The notes beneath the pieces are model-generated. The model worked only from the letters and a program-made list of their open reading frames with translations. It was not told where the DNA came from and searched no databases. A DNA stretch of 64,000 nt from UBA9676 sp036522155 (GTDB lineage Bacteria; Actinomycetota; Actinomycetes; Streptosporangiales; Streptosporangiaceae), in assembly GCA_036522155.1 (NCBI GenBank), contig DATDGI010000227.1:29897-93896 (forward strand), in the 5' to 3' direction. The position numbers and the translations under genes were made by a program. Every line of letters begins with the position of its first letter. Within the stretch, counting starts at the first letter, position 1. Shown here piece after piece: positions 28,263 through 36,911 of the stretch.

Positions 28263-29624
28263 ATGAGTGACCAGACTGTGCCGTCCGACAGCACCAGACC
28301 AGACGGCGGGATCAACCGGCGCAGCCTGCTCCGCGCGGTCGGCGCTGGCGCCGCCGCGGTGGGGGCCGGCGGGCTCCTTGAGGCGTGCAGTTCCGGTATC
28401 AAGGGCGCCAGCTCGGGCGCCACCAAGACCATCACGATTGGCTGGATCCACCCGCTGACCGGCCCCCTGTCCGGGTTCGGTGCGCCCGACAACTGGGTGC
28501 TCTCCAAGATCAAGGCGACCACGCCGTACAAGAACGGGTTCAAGATCGGCGGCAAGACCTACCCGGTCACCATCAAGTCCTACGACTCCCAGTCCAGCCC
28601 CACCCGGGCCGGCGACCTGGCCAGGACCGCCATCCTGACCGACCACGTGGACCTGCTGCTCGCGTCGTCCACGCCCGAGACCGTCAACGCCGTCGCCAGC
28701 CAGGCCGAAACCCTCGGCACCCCCCTGATCTGCTCGAACATCCCGTGGGAGCCCTGGTACATCAACCTCGGGGGCAACCCGGCAAAGCCGACGCTCAAGC
28801 CCAAGTACGTGGTGATGTACTTCCTCGGCGCCGAGCACCTCGTCAAGTGCTTCATCCCGATGTGGGACCGGATCCATGCCCAGCTTCACACCGACAAGGT
28901 GGTCGCCGCCGCGTTCCCCAACGACTCCGACGGCAACGCGTTCCGCGCGGTGTTCCCGCCGATCGCCAAGGCCGCCGGGTACGACATGGTCCTGTCGACG
29001 GCTTACCCCGACGGGACCACGAACTACTCCTCGATGATCTCCCAGTTTAAGTCGGCCAAGGCCGATTTCTTCACCAACGTGCCGCTGCCACCCGACTTCG
29101 CCACCATGTGGAAGCAGGCGGCGCAGCAGGGCTACAAGCCGAAGCTGGCGACGGTGGCCAAGGTGCTGTTGTTCCCGCCCGACGCCTATGCGCTCGGCAG
29201 CCTGGCGTACAACGTGGCCACCGACGCCTGGTGGGCGCCGTCGCTGCCGTGGAAGTCCTCGTTCACCGGGGAGACCTGCCAGCAGCTGGCCAACGATTTC
29301 GAGGCGGCTACCAACGGGCAGTGGAACTCCAACATCAGCAACTACAGCCTGTTCGAGGCCGCCCACGCGGCCCTGACCATGGCGAGCGACCCGCACGACA
29401 AGGCCGAGGTGGCCAGCACCATCCACCAGGTGAACCTCCCGCAGGCGGTGGCCGGGCCGCTGGACTTCGCCTCAGGCGGTCCCGCGCCGGGCGTGGCGAT
29501 CACCCCGCCGGTCGGCATCCAGTGGCAGAAGGGCACGAAGTTCCCGGTTGAGGCCCAGGTCGTCGACAACACGCTGCAGCCACAAGCGAAGATCACCGCC
29601 AACCTGCTGCCAACCAACCCGTGA
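28263..29624 (+). CDS. Branched-chain-type (HAAT) ABC importer substrate-binding lipoprotein, copy 1
   Basis: The 453-residue protein begins with a twin-arginine lipoprotein signal: RR at 19-20, a hydrophobic stretch, and LLEACSS with the lipidated Cys at 42. The mature part is a type I periplasmic-binding fold of the LivK family: IGWIHPLTGPLSGFG at the start and STPETVNAVASQAE further in. It captures the substrate at the cell surface for the LivGFHM-like importer encoded next. The substrate is unknown; HAAT proteins bind amino acids, amides, urea and other small molecules. A GAGGAG lies about 12 bases before the ATG. A second, related binding protein closes the operon at 33272. Confidence 0.87.
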   Translation: MSDQTVPSDSTRPDGGINRRSLLRAVGAGAAAVGAGGLLEACSSGIKGASSGATKTITIGWIHPLTGPLSGFGAPDNWVLSKIKATTPYKNGFKIGGKTYPVTIKSYDSQSSPTRAGDLARTAILTDHVDLLLASSTPETVNAVASQAETLGTPLICSNIPWEPWYINLGGNPAKPTLKPKYVVMYFLGAEHLVKCFIPMWDRIHAQLHTDKVVAAAFPNDSDGNAFRAVFPPIAKAAGYDMVLSTAYPDGTTNYSSMISQFKSAKADFFTNVPLPPDFATMWKQAAQQGYKPKLATVAKVLLFPPDAYALGSLAYNVATDAWWAPSLPWKSSFTGETCQQLANDFEAATNGQWNSNISNYSLFEAAHAALTMASDPHDKAEVASTIHQVNLPQAVAGPLDFASGGPAPGVAITPPVGIQWQKGTKFPVEAQVVDNTLQPQAKITANLLPTNP

Positions 29625-29628
29625 CCGG

Positions 29629-30438
29629 ATGACAGGCCCGCTGCTGGAACTCGACCAGGTGACGAAACGGTTCGGCCGGGTCGTCATCGCGGAGGACCTG
29701 TCGCTGGCTGTGCACCCTGGGGAGGTAGCCGGGATCGTGGGGCCGAACGGAGCTGGCAAGACCAGCCTGTTCGGCCTCATCTCCGGGGACCTGGCGCCCG
29801 GCGCGGGCGAGGTCCGCTTCGCCGGGCGCACGGTCACCAGGCTGGACGCGGCCGCGCGGTGCAGGCTGGGCATCGGGCGCACCTACCAGGTGCCGCGGCC
29901 GTTCGGCGACATGACCGTGTTCGAGAATCTGCTCCTCGCCGCCCAGCAGGGCGGCGGGCTGCGGCAGCGCGCCAGCTACACGGCGGCCGTCGGCGCGCTG
30001 GAGCGGACGGGCATGACCGGCCAGGCGAACGTGCCGGCCGAGCGGCTCGGGCTGCTCCAGCGCAAGCGGCTGGAACTGGCCCGCGCCCTCGCCACGCAGC
30101 CCACGCTGCTGCTGCTGGACGAGGTGGCGGGCGGCCTCACCGACCCCGAGGTCGCCCAGCTGGTCGAGATCGTCCGCGGTGTCAACGCCGAGGGCACCGC
30201 GGTGATCTGGATCGAGCACGTGGTGCGCGCCCTCACCGCCGTGGTGAGCCGGCTCATGTGCCTGGCAGGCGGCAAGTTCGTCGGCGACGGCGACCCGGCT
30301 ACGGTGCTGGCCAACCCGGCGGTCCGCGAGGTCTTCCTCGGCACCGAGGTCACCGCGGCGCTGACCGGCGGAGCCCTGGAGGCGCCCCCAGAGGTCAAGG
30401 GGGATGGGGCCGCGGGCGGGGAACGGAACGGGCCGTGA
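29629..30438 (+). CDS. HAAT ABC importer ATP-binding protein, LivG-type
   Basis: Starts at ATG 29629, four bases past the binding-protein gene; 269 residues. Walker A GPNGAGKT is near residues 38-45 and Walker B LLLLDEVAGGL near 160. The ABC signature is unusual: where LSGGQ is expected the sequence reads LGLLQRKRLELARAL, with no SGG; some LivG relatives also deviate here. The final 25 residues are a hydrophilic tail. GTGA overlap with the LivF-type gene. Confidence 0.88.
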   Translation: MTGPLLELDQVTKRFGRVVIAEDLSLAVHPGEVAGIVGPNGAGKTSLFGLISGDLAPGAGEVRFAGRTVTRLDAAARCRLGIGRTYQVPRPFGDMTVFENLLLAAQQGGGLRQRASYTAAVGALERTGMTGQANVPAERLGLLQRKRLELARALATQPTLLLLDEVAGGLTDPEVAQLVEIVRGVNAEGTAVIWIEHVVRALTAVVSRLMCLAGGKFVGDGDPATVLANPAVREVFLGTEVTAALTGGALEAPPEVKGDGAAGGERNGP

Positions 30439-31217
30439 CCGTGTCGGGAAACGGTGAGCGGCCGGGCAGCGGGACCCCGCTGCTGGCGGTCACCGACCTG
30501 GTCGTGCACCACGGCCAGCTCCGGGCCCTGGACGCGGTCTCGCTGCAGGTGTTCCCCGGCGAGGTCTACGCGATCATCGGTGCCAATGGTGCGGGCAAGT
30601 CGACGCTGCTGCGCACGATCGCCGGCCTGCACCGTCCGACCACGGGCTCGGTCCTGTTCGACGGCACGGACGTGACCGGGCTGCGGCCCGAGCGCCGGGC
30701 CGCGCGGGGGATCGTCATGGTGCCGGAGGACAGGCGGTTGTTCGAGTCGCTGTCCGTTGAGGAGAACCTGCAGGTCGGCACCGCGTATGCGCGCCCGGGC
30801 CCGTGGACGATCGAGCGGGTTTATGAGATGTTCGGCTGGATGCCAGAGCGGCGCAACCAGCCCACCGCCCAGCTTTCCGGCGGTGAGCAGCAGGCAGTGG
30901 CCATCGGCCGGGCGCTCGTCGCCAACCCCCGCGTGCTGCTGCTCGACGAACTGTCGCTCGGTCTGGCACCGGTGGTGGTCCAGCGCATCTATGGCATGCT
31001 GCCGCAGATCCTGGCGACCGGCCTCACCGTGCTGCTCGTCGAGCAGGACGTGAGCCAGGCCCTGCGGGTGGCCTCACACATCCACTGCCTGCTTGAGGGC
31101 CGGACCACCCTGATGGGCAGGCCTGCTGACGCCACCGCGGACCAGGTCGAGGCCGCCTACTTCGGGCTGGCGGGCACCGCACCGGCCAGCCCGCCCGGTG
31201 AAGGGAGTGAGCCGTAA
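30435..31217 (+). CDS. HAAT ABC importer ATP-binding protein, LivF-type
   Basis: Starts at GTG 30435 overlapping the previous stop; 260 residues. Walker A GANGAGKST near residue 50, a canonical signature QLSGGEQQAVAIGRAL near 147 and Walker B VLLLDELSLGLAP place it in the LivF group. It forms the second ATPase of the importer, so the canonical signature here contrasts with the degenerate one in its partner. The stop shares a base with the next ATG (TAATG). Confidence 0.9.
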   Translation: MTVSGNGERPGSGTPLLAVTDLVVHHGQLRALDAVSLQVFPGEVYAIIGANGAGKSTLLRTIAGLHRPTTGSVLFDGTDVTGLRPERRAARGIVMVPEDRRLFESLSVEENLQVGTAYARPGPWTIERVYEMFGWMPERRNQPTAQLSGGEQQAVAIGRALVANPRVLLLDELSLGLAPVVVQRIYGMLPQILATGLTVLLVEQDVSQALRVASHIHCLLEGRTTLMGRPADATADQVEAAYFGLAGTAPASPPGEGSEP

Positions 31218-32092
31218 TGGCCTGGGTGAACGCCATCATCCAGGGTGTGCTGACCGGCGGGCTCTACGCGCTGTTCGCCTGCGGGCTTTCGCTGATGTTC
31301 GGCGTGATGAAGGTCGTGAACCTCGCGCACGGCGACCTGGCCGTGGTCGCGGGCTACATCGCGATCGGCATCATCGCCGTCACCCACGTCCCCGTGCTCT
31401 GGTCGTTCGTCATCGTGGTACCAGTCATGGCGGTGCTCGGCTACGTCCTCCAGCGGACGATGATCCAGCGGGCGCTCGACCGCAGCATCCTCACCACTCT
31501 GATGGTCACGTTCGGGCTGTCGATAGTGATCGAGAACGGCCTGCTTCAGTTCTTCACCGCCAATACCCGGGGTATCGGCACCGGGCTGTCCCTGATCACG
31601 GCCTCGTTCAGCCTCGGCTCGCAGATCCAGATCGCCTACCTGCTCGTGGTCATCTTCGCCACGGCCGTGGTGGTGCTGCTCGGGCTGCAGTACTTCCTGT
31701 CCAGGTCCAAGTACGGCCGCCTGATCCGGGCCGTGGCCGACGACAGAGAGGCGGCGCAGCTCGCCGGGGCCGACTACCGGCACGTGTTCGGCATCGCGGC
31801 GGCGATCGCGTTCGGCACGGTGGCCCTGGGCGGCATCGCCTACGGCATGTATTCCCAGCTCTCCCCGACCACGGGCACCGACACGATCCTGCTGTTCGCG
31901 TTCGCCGCGGTGGTCATCGGTGGGCTCGGCTCCCTGTGGGGCACCCTGCTCGGCGGGGTGGTGCTCGGCGTGGCCCAGCAGATCGGCGCCCAGATCAACA
32001 TCTCCGACGAGGTCCTCGCCGGGTACCTCGTGTTCCTTCTCGTGCTCGTGCTGCGCCCGCAGGGCCTGATCAGCCGGAGGGCATCGTCGTGA
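31217..32092 (+). CDS. HAAT ABC importer permease, LivH-type
   Basis: A 291-residue inner-membrane protein with about eight hydrophobic segments. LTGGLYALFACGLSLMFGVM at the N-terminus and NLAHGDLAVVAGYI are typical of LivH permeases, as is VVIGGLGSLWGTLLGG near the C-terminus. It pairs with the LivM-type protein to form the transmembrane channel. GTGA overlap with the next gene. Confidence 0.91.
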   Translation: MAWVNAIIQGVLTGGLYALFACGLSLMFGVMKVVNLAHGDLAVVAGYIAIGIIAVTHVPVLWSFVIVVPVMAVLGYVLQRTMIQRALDRSILTTLMVTFGLSIVIENGLLQFFTANTRGIGTGLSLITASFSLGSQIQIAYLLVVIFATAVVVLLGLQYFLSRSKYGRLIRAVADDREAAQLAGADYRHVFGIAAAIAFGTVALGGIAYGMYSQLSPTTGTDTILLFAFAAVVIGGLGSLWGTLLGGVVLGVAQQIGAQINISDEVLAGYLVFLLVLVLRPQGLISRRASS

Positions 32093-33150
32093 GCCTGGCC
32101 ACGGAAACCACCGCCCGCCCGGCAGAAACATTCCGGGTCACCCGGTCGCGCCGGAACGTCGCCTGGACCGGGACGGGCGCGCTGGCCGTCGTCGTGGTGC
32201 TCTGGCTGCTTCCCTACATCGTGTACTCGGGCACCACATCAATCCTGGTGCAGGCGTTCATCGTGCTCACGCTGGCGAGCATGTGGAACCTGCTGGCGGG
32301 ATACGCGGGGCTGGTGTCGGTCGGGCAGCAGGCGTTCGTGGGGCTGGGCGCGTATTTCGTGCTCATCCTCGCCATCCACGGCATCTCGCCCTTCGCCGCC
32401 CTGCCCGTGGCTGCGGTCGGCTGTGGCGTCGCGGCGGTACCGCTGTGGTGGCTGGTCTCCCGGCTCCGCAGCGGGTACTTCGCGATCGCCACGTGGGTGC
32501 TGGCCGCGACCGTGATGCTCATCATCGAGAGGTTCTCCTCGATCGGCGGCGGGACTGGCCTGCCGCTGCCCGGCCTGTCCGGGTTCAGCCCGGCGCTGCT
32601 CACCGCCTACACCTACTGGGCCGGGCTGGCCGTTACGGTGCTGGCGCTGATCGCCATTTACCTGCTGCTGCGCGGCAGGCTCGGCCTGGTGCTCACCGCC
32701 GTCCGCGACGACGAGGTGGCCGCGCGCAGCTCAGGGGCCCGGGTCGGCCTGGCCAGGATGCTGGTGTTCGTGGTCGCGGGCGCGGGCTGCGGGGCCGCGG
32801 GCGCGGTGCTGGCGATCAGCCAGCTGCAGGTGCAGCCGGGCGCGGTGTTCAACATCCAGTGGACCGCGGAGATGGCGTTCGCGACCATCATCGGCGGCCT
32901 GGGCACGATCGAGGGGCCGATCGTCGGCACGGTGGTGTACATGGTCCTGCAGCAGACGCTGGCCTCGTACAACGCGTGGTACCTGATCATCCTTGGCCTG
33001 GTGGCGATCTTCGTGGCCCTGTTCGCGCGCCGCGGGCTGTGGGGGCTGGTGGACGCCCGCATCAACGTGCGGCTGTTCCCGGTCGGATATTGGCTTCGGC
33101 TGGACGGAGAACGCCCGCGCAGGCTGCTCAGGCTGCCGCGGCGCGGCTGA
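32089..33150 (+). CDS. HAAT ABC importer permease, LivM-type
   Basis: Starts at GTG 32089 in the previous stop; 353 residues with about nine hydrophobic segments. LASMWNLLAGYAGLVSVGQQ near residue 60 and FATIIGGLGTIEGPIVGTVV near 265 are LivM hallmarks. It completes the importer. A hairpin with 8-bp arms (33218-33248) separates it from the second binding-protein gene. Confidence 0.91.
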   Translation: MSLATETTARPAETFRVTRSRRNVAWTGTGALAVVVVLWLLPYIVYSGTTSILVQAFIVLTLASMWNLLAGYAGLVSVGQQAFVGLGAYFVLILAIHGISPFAALPVAAVGCGVAAVPLWWLVSRLRSGYFAIATWVLAATVMLIIERFSSIGGGTGLPLPGLSGFSPALLTAYTYWAGLAVTVLALIAIYLLLRGRLGLVLTAVRDDEVAARSSGARVGLARMLVFVVAGAGCGAAGAVLAISQLQVQPGAVFNIQWTAEMAFATIIGGLGTIEGPIVGTVVYMVLQQTLASYNAWYLIILGLVAIFVALFARRGLWGLVDARINVRLFPVGYWLRLDGERPRRLLRLPRRG

Positions 33151-33217
33151 GGCCGCGCGCTGAGTGACTAACTTGCCTGAACCAGGCCACGAAACCGGGC
33201 AATTTCGGCCAGCGTGG

Positions 33218-33248
33218 GGGTGGCCGGTGCGCGGTTGCCTGGCCACCC
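33218..33248 (+). terminator. Hairpin between the LivM-type gene and the second binding-protein gene
   Basis: GGGTGGCC (33218-33225) and GGCCACCC (33241-33248) are perfect 8-base arms around a 15-base loop. It may stabilise upstream mRNA or partly terminate, letting the binding protein be expressed at a different level. Confidence 0.4.
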
Positions 33249-33271
33249 GGGGTTAGCGCGAAGGAGACGAC

Positions 33272-34654
33272 ATGAGCCCCGACGGAGCGGACGGCACACC
33301 CCATCTGGAGCGCACACCCCCACCGGAGCGAGGTATTGCGCGGCGGTCCGTGCTGCGCGGCCTGGGCGCGGGCGCGCTCGCCACCGGCGCCTGCGGCATC
33401 CTGGCCGCATGCGGTTCCGGGAGCAAGCCCGCGGCCCTCTCGTCCTCGCGCGACACGATCACCATCGGCTACATCAGCCCGTTCACCGGGGCGCTGTCCG
33501 GGTTTGCCGCGGGTGACCGGTTCGTCATCGACACCATCCGTGCCACCCCGGCCTTCGCGAACGGCTTCAAGGTCGGCGGCAAGAAGTACGACGTCAACAT
33601 CGTGGTCGCGGACAGCCAGTCAGACCCCAGCCGGGCCTCGCAGCTGGCCCGCCAGCTCATACTCAGCAACGGCATCGACCTAATGCTGGTCAGCTCCACT
33701 CCCGAGACGGTCAACCCGGTTGCGGTGGTCGCCGAGACCGAGGGCGTGCCCTGCGTGGGCACGAACGACCCCTGGGAGTCGTGGTACAGCGGCCTGGGCG
33801 GCAACCCCACCCCTGGCCATGCCACCACCACGTACCAGTTCAGCACCCTGTTCTTCTTCGGCCTGAAGCAGCTCCAGGGCTGCTACGTGCCGATGTGGAA
33901 CCGGATCAGCAGCTCGAACAAGAACGTCGCCTGCCAGTACCCCAACGACTCCGACGGGGAAGCGTTCCGGGCCGGTTTCGAGCCGCTGATCACGGCATCG
34001 GGCTACACGGTGGTGGACGGCGGCGCCTACAGCGACGGCACCGCCAGCTACTCCACGATGATCGCCAGGTTCAAGTCCCTGGACTGCCAGTACTTCACCA
34101 ACGCGCCGATCCCGCCGGACTTCAACGTCTTCTGGCGGGAGGCCCACCAGCAGGGCTTCAAGCCGAGGCTGGCGACGGTGGCCAAGGTGCTGCTCTTCCC
34201 GCCGGACACGGCCGTGCTCGGCTCGCTGGTCAGCAACATCGCCACCAACTCCTGGTGGGGCCCGTACATGCCGAACCACTCCTCACTGACCGGCCAGACG
34301 GCTCGCTCGCTCGCTGACGCCTACCAGGCGCAGACCGGCAACCAGTGGGTGCAGGGCATCGGATCCAGCTACAGCCTGTTCGAGATCGCCCACGAGGTGT
34401 TCACCAGCCCCAACGTCACCGATCCGCATGATCCGCAGGAGGTCGCCGCCCAGCTGCACGCCGTCAACTACACCGGCATGTGCGGCCCGCTCGACTTCGC
34501 TGGCGGCCCGGCGCCAGGCGTCGCCATCATCCCCCCGGTCGGTGTGCAGTGGAAGGCGGCCGCGGGCAAGTACCCCTTCGAGATGAAGGTGGTCGACAAC
34601 TCGCTCAACCCGGCCGTGCGCATCGAGGCCGACCTTGAGCCGACCAATGCCTGA
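33272..34654 (+). CDS. HAAT ABC importer substrate-binding lipoprotein, copy 2
   Basis: A 460-residue paralogue of the protein at 28263. The twin-arginine motif is at 24-25 and the lipobox ILAACGS has its Cys at 47. Matching blocks include IGYISPFTGALSGFA, SSTPETVNPVAVVAETEGVP, YPNDSDGEAFRAGF and LATVAKVLLFPPD. AAGGAGA precedes the ATG. Two related binding proteins flank a single permease/ATPase set, so the importer may accept two ligands or work over two concentration ranges. Confidence 0.86.
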   Translation: MSPDGADGTPHLERTPPPERGIARRSVLRGLGAGALATGACGILAACGSGSKPAALSSSRDTITIGYISPFTGALSGFAAGDRFVIDTIRATPAFANGFKVGGKKYDVNIVVADSQSDPSRASQLARQLILSNGIDLMLVSSTPETVNPVAVVAETEGVPCVGTNDPWESWYSGLGGNPTPGHATTTYQFSTLFFFGLKQLQGCYVPMWNRISSSNKNVACQYPNDSDGEAFRAGFEPLITASGYTVVDGGAYSDGTASYSTMIARFKSLDCQYFTNAPIPPDFNVFWREAHQQGFKPRLATVAKVLLFPPDTAVLGSLVSNIATNSWWGPYMPNHSSLTGQTARSLADAYQAQTGNQWVQGIGSSYSLFEIAHEVFTSPNVTDPHDPQEVAAQLHAVNYTGMCGPLDFAGGPAPGVAIIPPVGVQWKAAAGKYPFEMKVVDNSLNPAVRIEADLEPTNA

Positions 34655-34688
34655 CGCCCCGTGATCACGCTGCCGGGACGGGCGCGGC

Positions 34689-35246
34689 TCACGATCCGGG
34701 CGGCCAGCGGCCGCTGAGGGTGGTCCGGGCGGCGGCCAGGTAACGGCCGGCCGCGGCCTGGCTCACCCGCATGGCGGCCGCCGCCTGCTCGGCGGTGAGG
34801 CCCAGGTAGAGCGTCAGCACGACGGCTTCCCGCTGGCCCGTTGGCAGCGCGTGCAGGGCGCGGATGAGCGGCCGCTGGCCGTCAGCGGAGCGGTGATGAT
34901 GGGCCGTCCGGCGCGCCCGGGCCACCAGCAACCGGTGCAGGCACGGCAGTCCCTGCTCCGGTGCCTGGCTGAACGTCCGGAGACGGGACAGCGCCACAAA
35001 CGACTCCACCACCACCGTTTCCACGGTGCCGGTATCGCCACCGGTCAGCAGGGCCGCCGCGCGGCAGAGTGAGCCATAGTGACGCTGGTACAGGTCCGAC
35101 AGCGCCTGGCAGGTGTCCTGTTCTGCACCTGCCAGGGCGGCGTCCGGGCGCGGTCGCCCGTCGGCGCGTGGCCGCCGGAAGGCGCTGCCCAGGGCCACGC
35201 TGGGGACGCCGGCTGGCTGGCCGGTTCGCATCACGGGGACCCCCAC
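34689..35246 (-). CDS. Sigma-70 (ECF-like) regulator with a weak region 2
   Basis: The 185-residue product ends with a region-4-like helix-turn-helix: ALPTGQREAVVLTLYLGLTA then EQAAAAMRVSQAAAGRYL, characteristic of ECF/SigE-type sigma factors. Region 2 (LYQRHYGSLCRAAALLTG near 60) is short and poorly conserved, so this may be a degenerate sigma factor or a regulator using only region 4. The start is uncertain: GTG 35246 is the longest choice and ATG 35231 is possible. It is divergent from an XRE-type gene across an AT-rich gap. Confidence 0.6.
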   Translation of the reverse strand: MGVPVMRTGQPAGVPSVALGSAFRRPRADGRPRPDAALAGAEQDTCQALSDLYQRHYGSLCRAAALLTGGDTGTVETVVVESFVALSRLRTFSQAPEQGLPCLHRLLVARARRTAHHHRSADGQRPLIRALHALPTGQREAVVLTLYLGLTAEQAAAAMRVSQAAAGRYLAAARTTLSGRWPPGS

Positions 35247-35279
35247 CAGGCGAATTTCTCGGAAGGGAGATGCATGAAC

Positions 35280-35345
35280 GTTCTTCAGTAGGATGATATA
35301 AGAAGAAAAGCGAAACTAAGAGAGCAATATACCACTCCGATGGCT
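35280..35345. promoter_or_regulatory. AT-rich divergent promoter region
   Basis: About 65 bases with AT content well above the surroundings (for example GGATGATATAAGAAGAAAAG and GAGCAATATACC) separate the ECF-like gene (minus) from the XRE-like gene (plus). Possible -10 elements are TAGACT at 35345-35350 rightward and TATATC around 35293-35299 leftward. No matching -35 could be set with confidence. Confidence 0.4.
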
Positions 35346-35379
35346 AGACTCTTCTTCCCTCTTCCCGAAGGATGGGTGC

Positions 35380-35778
35380 ATGGCCGGTGAGGATTGGCGG
35401 CGGCTCGCCGACTACGTGGTCGCGCGCCGCGTCGAGCTCCACATGATGGACCGGCGCGCGTTCGCCGCGGCGACCGGGGTAACCGACCGGACCCTGGGCA
35501 AGCTGGAGAACGGCCAGCGGGTCTCGGCCAGCACGCTCGGCGCGGTCGAGAACCAGCTCGGCTGGGCTCCCGGTTCGTGCCGCCGGATCCTGGCCGGCGG
35601 GGAGCCGCACGCTGGGCCGGCGCGCCAGACCGAGGCCGGGTATGACGACCCGACCCTCCAGCACCTCGCGAACACGCCGGGACTCCCCCCGGATGTGGTC
35701 CGCGGCCTTATCGCGCTCGCCCGTAACTGGCGGCAGGGTGAGGATGGCACCGACGAGTCGGCCCAGCGCCGGGCGTGA
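35380..35778 (+). CDS. XRE-like helix-turn-helix protein
   Basis: The 132-residue protein begins at ATG 35380 with GAAGGA eight bases upstream. Residues 8-65 form an XRE/Cro-like DNA-binding domain (MDRRAFAAATGVTDRTLGKL then ENGQ). The C-terminal half is helical without a known ligand domain. Such proteins are common actinomycete regulators. It neighbours an ECF-like gene on one side and a coiled-coil/membrane pair on the other. Confidence 0.7.
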   Translation: MAGEDWRRLADYVVARRVELHMMDRRAFAAATGVTDRTLGKLENGQRVSASTLGAVENQLGWAPGSCRRILAGGEPHAGPARQTEAGYDDPTLQHLANTPGLPPDVVRGLIALARNWRQGEDGTDESAQRRA

Positions 35779-35787
35779 TCGCTGGCC

Positions 35788-36441
35788 TTAGAGCTTGACC
35801 CCCAGGCAGACCCTGACCCCCAGCAGGATGATGCAGTGGCCGGTACCCTGCGGTGACGGCGTCGGGCTCGGTGGCGCCGGGGCGGTTGGTGATGGCGTGG
35901 ACGACGGCCCGTGCGAGGTCGGCGTCGGCTGCGCGACCAGCGTGGCCACCGACGTCGGGCTGACCGCCGGTGCGGGCCCGGCCGTGCTGCCCGCGCGGCC
36001 GGGGTGCCCGCTCGGGGATGGGTGCGGGTGCGCGCCCGGCGGCGAGGCGGCCGGGCTGGGAACCGGCGACAGGCTGGTGACCGGCGCGGGAGGCCGGGCC
36101 GCGGCCGGGTGGGGTCCGTGCGGCACCGCGGCGATGTATACCGCCGCCGAGCCGGCCGCGACCACCGCCGTGGCGGTTCCCCAGGAGATCCAGTGAGCCC
36201 GGATCAGCCCCGCGGCGCGGCGGAGCCGGCCCAGGCCGAGCGCCAGCAGCGCGGCCGATGGCACGGGCAGCATGGCCCGCCAATCCCGCCGCCGCGAGGC
36301 GCGCAGCGCTATCCGCACCGCCGCCCGCTGGCGGTCGGACGGCAGCGCGTCCGACACATAGACGATCAGCTCGTCATCCGGGCCGCGCTGGGCGAGGGCG
36401 TTCAGGCCGGGTGGCAGGGCGACATGGCTGACGCGGATCAT
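35788..36441 (-). CDS. Single-pass membrane protein with a Pro/Ser-rich extracellular tail
   Basis: I start at ATG 36441, overlapping the stop of the upstream gene (ATGA) with AGGGA six bases before; 217 residues. The N-terminal 80 residues are soluble and contain a conserved-looking block (LPPGLNALAQRGPDDELIVY then VSDALPSDRQ). One membrane helix (TATAVVAAGSAAVYIAAV) is followed by about 90 residues of Pro/Ser/Ala-rich sequence ending in GHCIILLGVRVCLGVKL, which carries two Cys. I do not recognise the family. Its layout resembles anti-sigma or sensor-type anchored proteins, but that is only an analogy. Confidence 0.6.
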   Translation of the reverse strand: MIRVSHVALPPGLNALAQRGPDDELIVYVSDALPSDRQRAAVRIALRASRRRDWRAMLPVPSAALLALGLGRLRRAAGLIRAHWISWGTATAVVAAGSAAVYIAAVPHGPHPAAARPPAPVTSLSPVPSPAASPPGAHPHPSPSGHPGRAGSTAGPAPAVSPTSVATLVAQPTPTSHGPSSTPSPTAPAPPSPTPSPQGTGHCIILLGVRVCLGVKL

Positions 36442-36779
36442 GACGCTTCCCTGACCGGCGAGGCCAGCTGCCAGATCGCCTGCCACCACTCGCGGGGATC
36501 TCCCTCGCCGCCGATGACCGCGATGACCTCGGCGCCCCCGATCTCCAGCCGCACCGGGACATCCCGCGGGCGCAGCTCCCGGGCCGCGGCGACCAGCTCA
36601 GGTGGCATCGGCGCGAGCGGCACCGGCCCGGTGACCGGCGCACCGGCGGCCGCGGCGATCATCTCGAACTGCTCCAGCCGCTGCCGGAGCTGGGCCTGGG
36701 CGGCCCTGGCCTCGGCCAGCTCGCCTTCGAGCCGCCGGAGACGGCGCCTTACCCGCCACACGGCCTGCGCACCTCCCAT
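36438..36779 (-). CDS. Small coiled-coil protein of unknown function
   Basis: A 113-residue protein. Residues 8-42 form a strongly charged coiled coil (RRRLRRLEGELAEARAAQAQ then LRQRLEQFE). The C-terminal half has a compact hydrophobic pattern (VPVRLEIGGAEVIAVIGGEG followed by PREWWQAIWQ). It is translationally coupled to the downstream membrane protein. No family recognised; length and coupling suggest a partner of that protein. Confidence 0.6.
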   Translation of the reverse strand: MGGAQAVWRVRRRLRRLEGELAEARAAQAQLRQRLEQFEMIAAAAGAPVTGPVPLAPMPPELVAAARELRPRDVPVRLEIGGAEVIAVIGGEGDPREWWQAIWQLASPVREAS

Positions 36780-36911
36780 CAGGACTGCGCCAACCGCCCC
36801 GGCAACAGGCTATTACCGAGTTGACCTTTATGGGCAGGACCCAGCGGCGTTATCTATGACCGAACGGGGGCAACCCGGGGCGGGCCGCTGCGTCTGATCC
36901 GCGGCCAGGCG

